From Oxytricha trifallax (Eukaryota; Ciliophora; Spirotrichea; Sporadotrichida; Oxytrichidae): DNA of 64,000 bases. Shown here one piece after another: positions 33,584-45,875 of the stretch; position 1 is the stretch's first letter, and the number at the start of each line of letters is the position of its first letter. A program made the position numbers and the translations under genes. A model generated the notes under the pieces. The model did no database searches. It saw only the letters and a list, made by a program, of their open reading frames with translations, and was not told the DNA's origin. The stretch covers positions 124,001 through 188,000 of the forward strand of contig ARYC01000092.1 in the NCBI GenBank assembly GCA_000711775.1, given 5' to 3'.

Positions 33584-36232
33584 TCACAGCTCTTTACTCA
33601 ATTTGCTCTAGAGAAGATAATTAAGCATAGTTCTAAGCTTGAGATTTTCTTCTTTCAATCCCATAATCTAAGTATCTTTTTCCCTGGATTAATCAAAATA
33701 CTTGTGCGCTTCCTTCTCCCAATCTTTCATATTTTGGTTGTTAGAGTCGTTGTTCTGCTTGCTGGCGTTATCGTGATTTTTTTAAACAAAAATACAAAGA
33801 ATATGTTTTGCATAAATTTTAGTCATAAGAAATGGGAGTGAATTCTAAAGCAACATTTATTAACATAAGTAATTAGGTAAAATTGGATATAAATTAAGTG
33901 TTTAAGAGTGTTGCCAAATAATCCAAATTAATTTGCAAAAAATTGGCTTGTATAAGTTTGCCCATAGGCTCTATTGTAATTCAATTAATTGCTGTTCGTG
34001 TTCCCTGAAACGAAAGAATCAAACTAGTTGGTCTTTGGACTCTGTAAGCTTCTTCTCCTCTATTGCTAATCTGGAGTGTATATAATCATTGATAAAAGCA
34101 CACGGATATAAACAGGTTATTGTATTTGATGTTATAATAAATAATAACAAAAAGAGTGTTGGTCTTGCTTCTAAATTGTGAATATTTATATTGGCCGTGT
34201 AAACCTGCAGTCCCAGCGTCTTTATGAAGACCAGCTGTGTAGTGATTTAAACTAGTGCTGCTTGACTTTTTGTGCTTCAACATGTAAGGTAACTTCAGAT
34301 AGTCCATCTGTTTATCCTTTAGGGGAACATTTTAATTCGCTATTATATATAAATATTGCATATTTATAATAATCATTGAACTTATTATAATATTACCCCC
34401 CCCCTATTCCTTTTTATAGATTTCAAACAAAAATACCAGCATAAAACTATATAATTCACTTATCCTTATTTTGCCCATTTGATAATGTACTATTAAAATA
34501 TCCTGCATCGTAATGATTTCCCATTTAGCTTGGGCTTCTGCTAAAAGAGTTAACATAGTCATTGTTATAGTGATGATGTGGAGATTTCTCTGCTGGCAAA
34601 GTAATCCTGTTCCTCATTTATACTAATAATTTAAGATTTATAAATATATAAAATAAATACCTCAAGTTCTCAGATGGACTGAACTCATCTACTCTATCAA
34701 AGAGCTCATTGTTTTATTGAATTTCCAGTGGGTTCATTTTGAAGGAAATTTTGCTCCTTAGATTTGAGTTGGAATTGAAGTTCATGTTATGGTCATCATT
34801 TTGAAAGTTTAAGTAAAGGGATTTCTTTAGTGAATCTGTAGCAAAGGTTTCTGGAGATAAACTTAAAAACTTTATATATATACTGGAGAAATTTTAGGAT
34901 CATAAGATAAGCAGTAAATTTTGAGAGGCTAAAGTTTAGCTGGCATTAAATTAGTTAGATTATTGGCTCTCCTTAATCATCATAGCAGTCTGTATGAATC
35001 ATTTGTGAGGTGCTGTCCACTCTATCTTGCTAGATCAAAATCTACCTCTAAATAAACTAAGATAGATTAATTTTAAATCAGTTCAAAGATTTTATACTAA
35101 TTCCTTTCTATAATTATTATTACTCTAATTATTATTGGATTCCTGGTCACAAATACTAGATTGCTATGACAATATACTTTGCATTAAATGCTCAGGCATT
35201 TTCTAGCACACATAATCTAATCTGGACATTTTAGGAGCTTGGGATGTTTAAGATTTCTGTAGTCTCTGGACATTTTTATCTGGCTATTATTGCATCAAGG
35301 GGTATGGGAGGTTTACATTCTTAACAGTAGTGTCATTCTAGATAGTTTAAGAAGTGTGCGATTTTTAGTATTGAGGGAATAACTGTTTATGTTGTTAATT
35401 ATTTTTTTAAAATTTCTAACCAATTGAACTTCTCATAACCTAGTCTATTTTATTTTAACATAATGCTATAAAATTAAGGCTTATCTATTTTATCGCAATC
35501 GCTAACTTTTATTCGATCTGCTCTCTTTCTACGACCACTGCTATCTGGAGACTGCAATTAATATGTATTCTGTAAAAGTTTCTGCTTCTATATTGGGCTG
35601 GAACTTGAAAGCTGCATCAACATATCGTGCTCCTTGACTATTCTAGATTATCTGTAATTTTTATAAATGTACATTATTAATGATAAATTATTTGCAGATT
35701 TGCTGGCAGTCCAAGTTTAGTAGTCAGATCCTAGTTCACTTCCTCTATCATTAATTGATTAAGGAGACAACGATTCAGATGAATAGAATATATCATAATT
35801 AATTTGAGTTTCTTTTTGAAACTACTCAAATACCACAAAAAAGTCAATCATAAAATGAATTTGACTCTTAGAGCAACTGTGAATCATCATAGACCTAGCT
35901 TTAACTCATCTCTACAATCATGTTGATTCTTGATATATTCGGGGATTAATGAGCTTGAAACTCCTTAGGGGCTTATTAAGATGGGTTATCATTTTTACAA
36001 TTAAAAATATGAGGCAGTTCTTAACCAAAAAAGAAAATATTAAAAACTACACACTTTTTTTGCAATTAAATTTCTAATTATCATTATTGGAGTATTAATT
36101 TCTTATAAGACTTTCTAATAAATCCTCATCCCTCTGACTATTCTATAAATTCCCTAATATTTATTAATCTTATTCCTCCCGAGTTAACAATTAAATTTTG
36201 AGTTGTGAATTGTCTCTTGAGTGGTTAGACAT
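33584..36232 (-). CDS. Ser/Asn/Gln-rich protein with coiled-coil C-terminus, unidentified
   Basis: The start at 36232 opens MSNHSRDNSQLKIQLLTREE. Further open pieces are about 35950-35850 (QAPKEFQAHQSPNISRIN), 34870-34650 (SPETFATDSLKKSLYLNF), 34620-34450 and 34320-34200 (QMDYLKLPYMLKHKKSS). The end is coiled-coil (RLAIEEKKLTESKDQL; KEENLKLRTMLNYLLQSKL), with TGA at 33584-33586. AT-rich gaps and TGAs between the pieces imply several introns or IESs that I did not resolve. No family recognised; the composition suits a cytoskeletal or regulatory scaffold, which is only a guess. Confidence 0.55.
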
Positions 36233-37684
36233 TTCATTAGTATATTTCTTTGATACCTAATCTTTATCATTTATATACAAATAGTATGTATGGTTACTAT
36301 ATATCATCATATATACAAATAGTATGTATGATTCTTAGATATTCATTGTAGTTTTTAACGATTTATATATAGGGAACGTCGATTTATTAATAAAAATCAA
36401 GTCTGCAGCTGATTGGTTGGGCGCCTAGACTGCTTTGATCTAAATGATCTTAAGTGTAACTGTGTGATAAATTGACCTTTAAATACTGTGAAATATTCTT
36501 AAGAGTCATGCTCATATTCACGAATTGCTTATTTTACTCTGAACTCCCAGTAAGTGCTTAAATTTTATACTTTATGTATATATACCCATTGAAATTTCAT
36601 TCTAGATTAGATGTGCTATTTATTAATGATAGTATATGCATAAATTTTAGACTATGACTTTTAATCATTAGTATTTCCCCTAGTGACTTAAGGGCTATTC
36701 GCTTATGAAAAAGAAATCGGCTGCTTTTTTACTAAACTAGTACGCGTGCTGTATTTTAATAATAAATTTATAGTATTTGTTAATAATAAATGTAAAATAT
36801 ATCATATGAAAAGCTGTTGACAGTATTGAACCCAGAAGCAATTTCAGATACAGATAATTTGCAAATTGGATTTACTTTTTCTTTTTTATTTTTAGGTTAA
36901 TTGTTATTTATTAAGGATTTCATTTTTACTGATGACCTTGAAGTATTTAATTTATATTTTTTTATTTTAAATTATATATTAAAGATAATTTTTACATTAA
37001 TAAGTATCCTTAAAGAGTTGATTATTCAGGCTTTAAGACTATATTGAAGATTTTCTGCTTCCAAAATTAATTTTAAAGTTTTAATTTAAATTTACAAATT
37101 ATTTGTAAATATTAATTGATAAAATTAACTATAGACTTATCATTATGGATTACATTAGCATTTTTATTTTATTGAATCTATTTTTATGTGGTTTTAGAGC
37201 TATGAATTATCTTCACGTTTTGGTTGTTCGTGATTGGACTTTAAAGCAAAATTAATCGCGATAATTTATAATATTTTTATTTAATATTTTTTTTCCCTCA
37301 AATTATTCTGCTTCAGATTAATCAATAAATATTTCATAATTGTATATTTAGCAGGCTAACATGGTTATTCGATTTATTTTACACTTATCCTATGTTTGTA
37401 TTCCTAAAATGAATATAATAAGATATAAAAAAATTTATAAGTGTTTTTGCAAATAAAACATTCAATATTAAGCATAGGATGGCAAATTTTATACTACAAA
37501 TTAATATCACTAAATTTGTATACATCATTTAAATATAATATAAATCACCTATAAAATTTGAGTCATAGTTAAAAGATAAACCTAAAGGAAATCAATAGTC
37601 ATAGATATTTCACAAAAATGGAGAGCAGAGCTGATCGAGAAATATCAATGCAATCTGATTTTTTAAAAAGTATTTCAATTAATT
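36233..37684. other. AT-rich intergenic stretch
   Basis: No convincing coding sequence. A direct repeat ATATACAAATAGTATGTATG occurs at about 36274 and 36310. Otherwise AT-rich with dense stops. Confidence 0.4.
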
Positions 37685-38614
37685 TCAATTTAAATTAAAT
37701 TTTAATTCTTTAAATAGATACTGTTTATAATAATACCAGGAGAACTACTTAATATAGTCTTCTACTTATATTTATAAAAATAAAAAGGTTTCTTTTTACT
37801 TTTTCGTATCTTTTGAAGCCAAACTAAATTCCTTGCTATTCTATATTCCAGTGGTAGTACCAAACATAGTAGTATTAGTCGTCGTCGATCCTCTCCCAAT
37901 AGTTCTATCAAAAGTAGTGGAGTGCGACAAAAACTAAGAAATATTCACAGTCTGGTTCTTCATGCCTTCTTCGATTTGAATTGGGCTTTTTGGGCTGGTC
38001 ATTCCTAGTTATTGAGTTGAGATGTGCACTTTAGGTTTTGATTTTGTTCTGCTTGTACTGTTGCTATTTAATAACCCCACAAACCACTTTGAGTCTTTTT
38101 ATATTTAATTAATAAATAATTGTTTATAAGAAAACTAATTGAGTTTTATTTAAGAATTAAATGTTAGCAAAAATTTAATCTTTAATGAGTAATTATTTCA
38201 AAAATGGCCTTTATATTGCTTTATCTATTCTTATCTCCGTTTTTATTGCTCTGATTTCCATTGATTTCATTTATGCAATATATTCTGTTTTGTGCGGATT
38301 CCCTATCTACTGTCAGTATGGAATTTGCATTAAACACTGTGCTTGATTGTCTTTCTGTGATTAATAAATGCATTTATTAAACTGTTTTCAATGTTTATAA
38401 AATAAGAATTAGTGATGCTTGTATTCATATTAGTTTGAGGTGGTCCATAGGCATACACAGTTTTCCTACTATCTCTGGCTTTATTTTTAGGCGTAAACTT
38501 CATTTAATGTTGCTGCTGATGCGCATGTTTCATAGTTTGCAATCCCTACTACTAACTGTATATGTTTCTATCATCTTGGATATTTATCCTTATAAATGAA
38601 GGGTGAGCATTCAT
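37685..38614 (-). CDS. Unidentified Asn/Ser/Thr-rich protein
   Basis: Starts MNAHPSFIRINIQDDRNIYS at 38614. After an IES with pointer ATCAC (about 38355-38415) it continues TERQSSTVFNANSILTVDRE, and after a further gap KDSKWFVGLLNSNSTSRTKS to FDRTIGRGSTTTNTTMFGTT. The frame stays open to TGA 37685-37687. Gln codons are TAA/TAG throughout. Low complexity; no domain recognised. The gap near 38100-38215 probably hides another IES or intron. Confidence 0.55.
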
Positions 38615-38681
38615 GCTTTGATTTAGAAATATTATAATATAAAATATCTCAAAAATTGTAGAGTAAACATTTTAAGTTTAA

Positions 38682-38890
38682 TCACCCTTAAAACGAAATT
38701 TCCACTAAGAAAACAAACAAATTTATATAATTTATTTAACTTTGATTTTCAATGTTGTCAATGCTTAGAATCTTCTCCATTTGCTCATTAAGCTTGTTCT
38801 TGAAAGTTTGCTAGTTATTTATCATCTTCTGCTTCTATTGAGAAGTTGGCTTATTTTTAGAATTTTGCCTTGAGCTGTTTTGTGTACATT
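38682..38890 (-). CDS. Short Gln/Lys-rich coding piece, uncertain
   Basis: An open frame containing RQNSKNKPTSQQKQKMINNQ and NEQMEKILSIDNIENQ runs to TGA 38682. It lacks a good ATG in that frame; an alternative 34-codon frame starts at about 38889. It could be the last exon of a gene lying further right or an upstream piece of the neighbouring gene. Confidence 0.3.
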
Positions 38891-38959
38891 AATTAAAATT
38901 TAAAGGAGTTAATTTAATGATTAGTCATTGAATTAAAGTTAAAGAAAACTTAATTTACT

Positions 38960-39953
38960 TGATTGCTTAGTATAAATGCAAAATATTATTTTTTCTTAAG
39001 AAAAACAAGATAATATTTCTGGGAAAAATAATTTAAAGCAAGTATAAAAAAAGCTGGTGGTAAAATTTTACTCAAGCCTGATAAAATCTATAAGTCATAT
39101 GAAAATTTCCTCCTTTATTTTTTACACTGAAATTTTTGCCCATTTCCTAAGCTAACTTACTTTTTGTGTACTAGGTTTCTTTATAGCGTTATTGAACGTT
39201 TAAGAACGGTTACTATAAAATTTGAATAAAACTATGGCATAAATTCTAAATATCCATTAAATCTTAGAAATCAATTTTAATTTAACTTCTAATTATAAAT
39301 TTATAAACTATTTTGGCCTATATGTGGGGAAGTAACCTAAGTAGTTTGATTTGTAGGACTTGTTATCAGTGAGTTACTATTTAATATTTATATGCTATTT
39401 CGCACATTAAATTATTTATAATTTCAGTAAAATATTGAAGTATAGATAGAAATACTCTATAAACCTTATTTTAAATATTTCCCTAGCCTGTGAAAGATTG
39501 CGTTTGCATATTTAAGTTGAAAAGTTAAACTTGCGCTTTAGATTGCATACTTTTTAAATTAGAAGAATTTTTATTCATATTAAATTTAAGTTATTATAAT
39601 TATCAAAAAAAGCATTAAAAAAAGTGGGTAATAATTATATATCAAAATAAAAGTCAATATCATAGTTTTAGATTTTGATAGTATAAAAAGTTAAGGCAGT
39701 GAGTAAATTTAAAATGAAAAAGTTTTACTAAAGTACTTATCATCAAAAGTTATATAGTTAAATTTTAGATTTTATTCAAATTAAATGACTATAGTTAAAT
39801 TTTAACTGTAAATAAATTGGGTAGTTAATAAATGGTATTTATAATAAAATTCCTTTATTAATTTTTTTAATTATTTCCATTCAAATTAAAGTTTAAACTA
39901 AAATAAAACTCAATCTAAGGCAAAACATAAGAGTATTTCTATTCAAATCATAT
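38960..39953. other. AT-rich stretch without a gene
   Basis: No conserved frame or structured repeat recognised between the uncertain short piece and the kinase stop codon. Confidence 0.4.
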
Positions 39954-42759
39954 TCACAATTGATAGATCATAGACTAATTGGAGATTTATTACTATATAT
40001 TCTACAAACTCATAGCTCCTAAACCACCACCTAGAACATTTTTCTAAACGTTCGAGCTGCCTTAAAGTCCTTAATTTAATTGGTTTTGCTATAGCTAAAT
40101 CAAGCCAGCTGCGCTGTTGTGATGTTGAGAGTGATAACTTTACTTCTAAGAATAAAGATTGCTTTACTTTTAAAATTTATTAAAGAAACAATATAAAAGC
40201 TTAACTTTTGAGTGTTAGTTTTATTCGTGAGGGAAATTTTATACTAGCCAGAGACTCCAATAATTCCCATCTGACTTTATTAATGATTTTCCTTTGAATA
40301 ATTCTTACTTAAATTCATAGTAAGTTACTACTGCATATTTTGATACAGGTTGCTCTTGAATTCTCTATTAAGCTAATTTGGATTTTATATTTGCTAGGAT
40401 TTGTTTGATTGCAAGTCTGATGTGATATTGTGATTAGAATTTAAATTCAGCTTCATAGGTTGAATTAATTAGGGCTTGTCCAAAATTTGTAAATTACTAG
40501 TATTTGATTGTATTCTATAGGATTAGTTAGAGCTTATTTTTGAAGGGTTTTAATTAGGATTCTCGTTTTTTATAATGATTCCAATTTGATTTTTAAGCAA
40601 GATACTTCTTGAAGACTTTCCTAGGCTGGAGTGAGATTAATGGGAGGCCAATTAAGAAGAAGAGGACACTGAGTTATTTTATAGTTACAAATGCTAATAA
40701 GCATGATTCTTTAAAAGCACTGATTTTTTGTAGTTATTTGACATGCTACCGTTATTTAGCTCTGATTAGTATCTATACTTATTTGTTGTAGTGGGCACTG
40801 AGTCTTAATATTCGTTTATGTTTCGAGTTTTTTCATTCTTAATTCGAGGCAGCAAACCTGATTCTTTGTTTGATTAAACTCTTTCATTAACAGAAAGATT
40901 TGAGGATTATTTTTGAACTTGAAGCAACTAGTTATCTTATAGTGGAGTTAAAATGGATTGAGGAATTTTGTAGGATTTTATATAATCGTCATACATCAAT
41001 GAATTATTCTTTTTCTAAGCTGGCAACTGAAGTTAAGGCTTATTGATTGATATTGTGTTCTTTTTTGATTACAAAGAATTTATGTTATGCTTAATAGGTT
41101 TTCCAAGCAAAATTCTTTTTTATACTTCTCTTTGGTAAGAATAGGTATCGTCTTCTCTATTCAATTCATACTAGCTGGCAACTATAGGCGTCTCAATCAT
41201 GCTATAATTGTTATTGTTTATTCTCGAATGACTTGGTATTTCATTTAAGAGCATCGACTGAGAATTCAAATGTTTTATATCAAGGGAATAGTCTCGCTCT
41301 ATGACATCATCCTCATTCTCTGATATTCCATACATTTCCATAGATTAATTTTTGATTAAGCTGCTGTTGTGAATTTCAAAACTTCTTTTATTCTTATTGT
41401 TTCTTTTTCTTCTGAGGAGATTTGGTGAGCTTTCTTTGCCCTTAATGGATTTTAAACTATTAATCTGAGGTAGGTTAATCTTAGAAATCGATTCATTATT
41501 TTAGTTGCTTGAAGTCTGATTGTTTTTTAGATGTGACCTATTCGATGGCAAGTCATAATTATCTTCGGTTTAGCCACCTATAGAATCTCTTTCATAATTA
41601 GGCTTTGGCAATCTTTAAGATAAATCATTCCAGAAATTAGTCTCTTCTGATTAAATCAAGGATTTTGGTATTTTAATTGTTTTTAACAAAATAGATTGGT
41701 CCATCATCTCATAATTCTAAACGAATTGAGGATAGTAAAACTTAGCTTTTTTCATAAAGATAGGCATCTATATTAATTGTTCACAGTTGGGTCGATTCTC
41801 TGATTTAACTTATAGCATTTATTTCAGGATTATTGATAAATCTGCTGAATAATGCATGGGTATTTTCTAATAGTGACCCTTTAAAACTTTCTTATACAGC
41901 CCCCCCATGTCTGTAGACTGAAATGGAGGCTTAAGAGTAAGTGCCTCATAAAGAACACAACCTAAGGACCATATATCACTGACAAAAGTATAAGGCTCGT
42001 CTCTCCATACTTCTGGACTACAACAATAAATAAAATCATAAATTACCTTGCATAGTATGGAGTGCCAGTTTAAGTATAATTTAAACCTTCTCTAGAAGCT
42101 ACCTTAGACACATTCATATCTCCCAACTTAGCAGACCCGTCTTTGTTTGTAAAAACATTTGCTGACTTAATATCTCTATGCATAATATTGAGGTCATGTA
42201 AGGCTTTCATCCAAATATAACCTATAAGTTTCTAATAAAAGAATAAGTAATTACTTGAATCAATATTTTCCAGACATCATTTTCTTGAAAATACGATTGA
42301 CTCTGCGCCAACTTTTAAATTTTTTAATATAGATCCCCATCGTCAGCCAATTCCATCACGATACTATATCATAATATTTATATATACACTATCAAGACAT
42401 ACCATAAACTCTAACTGGCTTCATCAATAAATGCTTCCTTATAAGAGCTAACACATAGATGTTTAATAGATGCTAATATCCTGACTTCATTTATGGCATT
42501 TTCCTTTTCTTTTTCGCCTAAATTTCCCATATTAACTTTTTTAAGAGCATAGTGCACTTAATCTTCCTTCCTGATTATGTGATACACTGACGAATAAGAT
42601 CCCTCTCCTATATTTATTTAGGTTTATACTGCTGAATTTTAAATTTAATTTTTAATGATAAGCAGAGTAAATTATTATAAAATTACCTATTTTATTAAGG
42701 ACAGTAAAATCATCTAATGAGCTGTTAACTCCGAAAGTTTGGGAATAATTTATAGACAT
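39954..42759 (-). CDS. NIMA-related (NEK) Ser/Thr kinase with long Gln/Asn-rich tail
   Basis: Starts MSINYSQTFGVNSSLDDFTV at 42759. The kinase domain follows: IGEGSYSSVY (P-loop), YALKKVNMG (VAIK Lys), IMHRDIKSANVF (catalytic loop), GDMNVSKV in the DFG position, TGTPYYASPEVW (APE region) and SDIWSLGCVLYEALTLKPPF. Position and wording (DxN instead of DFG) are typical of NEKs, which act on cilia, basal bodies and mitosis. The C-terminal half (41.6-39.95 kb) is low-complexity (HNSAAGLIQLQQNQLNQGLQ...) and ends at TGA 39954. Introns include a 29-nt one at 42018-42046 (GTAATT...TTGTAG) and one before IGEGS. The ciliate NEK family is large, so no specific orthologue is named. Confidence 0.85.
42018..42046 (-). 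other. 29-nt intron in the NEK gene
   Basis: GTAATTTATG...GTTGTAG on the minus strand. Splicing joins TGTPYYA to SPEVWRDEPY in frame. Very short but with proper GT-AG ends. Confidence 0.75.
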
Positions 42760-43084
42760 TTTAATGATATATAAAATTTAATCGACTGTCTCTATTATTA
42801 ATTAAACTGTTGCAAAATTAAAATCTATACACATTATTTTATTTTTATTTACTTTTATCTATCTGAATTATGAACGATAATTACAGTAATTTTCTTTTTC
42901 TCTAAATTTATATAGAGATATAATTTATAAAAAAATTAAGTTTCAATTGATAAACAAATATTAAATTTAAATCTTAATATGATATGAAAACTTGATGATA
43001 ATTAGATTTTAGAATAATTATAATTGATATTTTATAATAATCAAAAAGGGAAGCAGCCTAGCTTATAAAGATAAATAGAACGAA
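42760..43084. promoter_or_regulatory. Divergent promoter region NEK / RING ligase
   Basis: 325 bp of AT-rich DNA between two divergently oriented start codons; it must hold both promoters. No sharper motif could be assigned. Confidence 0.4.
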
Positions 43085-45702
43085 ATGGGAAACGCAAATA
43101 ACAATGTAAGTAAATATTAAATAGAATCAACAACATTCTTTACATCCTAAAATTTATGAATCATAGCTTAACTTAACTGTATTTATAGTAAAACGGAGAC
43201 AGAAGAAGGTAATACTAGGAGATATTTAACTAGAAAACATCAATCTATAAATTATTTTAAATTTCAATGAGAATAAACAAAATATTATAGAAATTATGAA
43301 AATAATGATGGCAGAATTCCAGCAGCAGGTAGACCAAGTGATGTAAGTAATATTTTTATCTTATTTTTAATGTAGAGATAAAGTCAAAATGAAGAAGGTA
43401 AAACTCAGAAAGTTATTGTCTTGAAAAATCACGTTAATATCAGAAAAGAATCTGTCAAAGTTGTACGTATTCAATTTTTAATAAAAATCAGAGTTCTTTG
43501 ATGTATAGTCGTTTTGAATCTGATCTATAGTTTATGTATATTAATATGTATTTTAGGTTAAGCATGCTGAAAATCAATTTTTCTTGGACATGATCTTTGA
43601 TGCAAACTATGAATGCATAATTACAGTATTGCTAAAGTATAATTGATTTGGGGAAATTCACAAATAAAAAAATAACTGTATGTGTAATTATAATTAACTG
43701 CCACTAATTACAAATGCTTTTAATTCTAATTTGATTTAGTGCACTTTTAATTTAACTTTTAATTATTATATTAATTATGACAAATCGTACAAATTTACAT
43801 GATACTATTTGATATTTAAAAGTTTTAATTAATTAAGGCGTACTTTTGAAATCGTACAATTTGTACATTGTACAGTTTAGAATTAATGTTTTTTAAAAAT
43901 CAGATTGTACAAAAAGAATGAGATATATAATAGATTAGTAATTAATAAATTAAATGGTTGTAATGGAGAAATCTCTCTAAACTAAACACAAATGCATCAG
44001 AGTCATTATCGCAAACCCCAAAACCCCTCTGCTGTTTCTCTATGTGTTCTTGTGTAGTTTGATTATTCTGCTGCTATTAGTCTGTATTTCCCTCCGAGTA
44101 ACAAGGATCATCTTCTCGCATAGTGTCTCATCTATCACCCGTCCTGGGTCTTTAACGGTACTCTTTGCCGCCGGAGATTAGTTTAGTAATGTTTGAGTCG
44201 CCAAAATGGAATAGTGAGAAGTTAGAGATGCAGAGTGTTGTACGGTACTGCTTCAGTGACATACGGTGGTCTTTGGACCCAGGACGGGTGATAGATGAGA
44301 CACTATGCGAGAAGATGATCCTTGTTACTCGGAGGGAAATACAGACTAATAGCAGCGGAATAATCAAACTACACAAGAACACATAGAGAAACAGCGGAGG
44401 GGTTTTGGGGTTTGCGATAGTGACTCTGATGCATTTGTGTTTAGTTTAGAGAGATTTCTCCATTACAACCATTTAATTTATTAATTACTAATCTATTATA
44501 TATCTCATTCTTTTTGTACAATCTGATTTTTAAAAAACATTAATTCTAAACTGTACAATGTACAAATTGTACGATTTCAAAAGTACGCCTTAATTAATTA
44601 AAACTTTTAAATATCAAATAGTATAATGTACAAATTGTACGATTTGGTCATAATTAATTATAATAATTAAAAGTTAAATTAAAAGTGCACTAAATCAAAT
44701 TAGAATTAAAAGCATTTGTAATTAGTGGCAGTTAATTATAATTACACATACAGTTATTTTTTTTTTTGAATTTCCCCAAATCAATTATACTTTAGCAATA
44801 TACATTTGCGCTACCGAATGTAGAAATGCCTCAAACATCCCGCTCTAGTAATTTTTAAACTAAATCTAATTTTTGTGTTCTAGTTTCTTAACAAATCCCG
44901 AGCACCCTAATCCCAACTCATACAAATTCTCCGCAGCTTTGAGATAGCAATTCCCTCCTTAAGTTTGCAACATCAACACATCCATGTATAGAATTGAAGA
45001 TCTAACTACCATCAAAGAGGACTACTATCCAATTGTCATAATGATTGAAGCTGTATACCCTCCCTCATATACTGGCAGAGCGAAGAGATCGATATAGTTC
45101 ACTTATGGACAATTTACCATGGAGACACCAGGTCTCCTAAAGTATAAGTTTATTAAGTAGAAGTTCTTGGTAAGTCATTAAACTTAATTGTTAAATTATG
45201 ATATCTCAGGATTTTACCCACCCCTAAAACAACCTCTAATTTAAATATAAGATTATGAATAAGACCCCTTTCTTTTATATGTTTGTATAAATAATATTTA
45301 AAAGTCATTAGCTCGATATATTTACAATTAACTTATATAGTATAACAACACCATCTTTGACTTGAACGATATCTTCGGTATTGATAACTCAGCTGCTAAC
45401 ATCAAAGACGACACCCAGAAAGAATGTGTTATTTGCTATACCACCACCAAGGACACTGTGGTCTTGCCATGCAGACACATGTGTCTTTGTATTCAGTGCT
45501 CTCAAATTGTCAGAATGCAAACTATTGATTGAATAATATGTAAGTAAATAGTTTTATAGTAACAGGGATAATTATCTTGAATTAAAATATAAAACGTAAT
45601 AACAAGTGCCCAATTTGTAGAACTCAAGTTAGTAGCTTTATGCAGATAAAAGTGGAAGAGAAAAATAATGCAAATGAAAGTCAGGCTAGACTAGTATAAT
45701 GA
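43085..45702 (+). CDS. MGRN1/RNF157-type RING E3 ubiquitin ligase
   Basis: Starts MGNANNN at 43085 directly before a GTAAGT intron. The MGRN1/LUL2-type substrate-side domain reads VIVLKNHVNIRKESVKVV, then NQFFLDMIFDANYECIITV, and after a 1.17-kb foldback element YICATECRNAS... The RING follows: ECVICYTTTKDTVVLPCRHMCLCIQC...KCPICRTQV. TGA at 45700. The N-terminal MGN suggests myristoylation, as in mammalian MGRN1-like and plant LOG2 proteins (inference). Removing the element with one TA restores the frame exactly. Another interruption between RMQT and NKCPIC (about 45530-45597) is unresolved; it may combine an IES and an intron. Confidence 0.82.
43629..44798. mobile_element. 1.17-kb TA-flanked foldback element with internal C4A4C4/G4T4G4, inserted in a coding frame
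   Basis: Two arms of about 521 bp (43629-44149 and 44276-44798) are near-perfect complements around a 126-bp loop. Ends are TTGCTAAAG...CTTTAGCAA, flanked by TA at 43627-43628 and 44799-44800. Each arm carries a telomere-type tract about 385 bp in: AAACCCCAAAACCCC at 44013-44027 and its complement at 44399-44413. Taking out 43629-44800 gives aca-gta-tac-att, so ITV joins YICAT in frame. No transposase; small ORFs across the loop exist only because of the palindrome. The sequence is much less AT-rich near the loop. Confidence 0.9.
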
Positions 45703-45875
45703 TAAATTCTTAAAATCTAATATCTTTTCTTTATCTTGTTATTCTTAACCAACTATGTCTTATTTGGGAAAAACAAAATCATGAATTAAATTCATTTTTT
45801 AAGAAATTATCAGATTTTATCGTTAAGTTTTTCCTTAGTCTAATTCCCCTTTACTTAGATATTACCTACTTGATT

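Noticed and set aside
44152-44386. Overlapping 73- and 76-codon ORFs on both strands inside the 1.17-kb foldback element
   Set aside because: They span the loop and both arms of a palindrome, so open frames on both strands are expected; no conserved motif, and a TGA-only stop code makes long random frames common.
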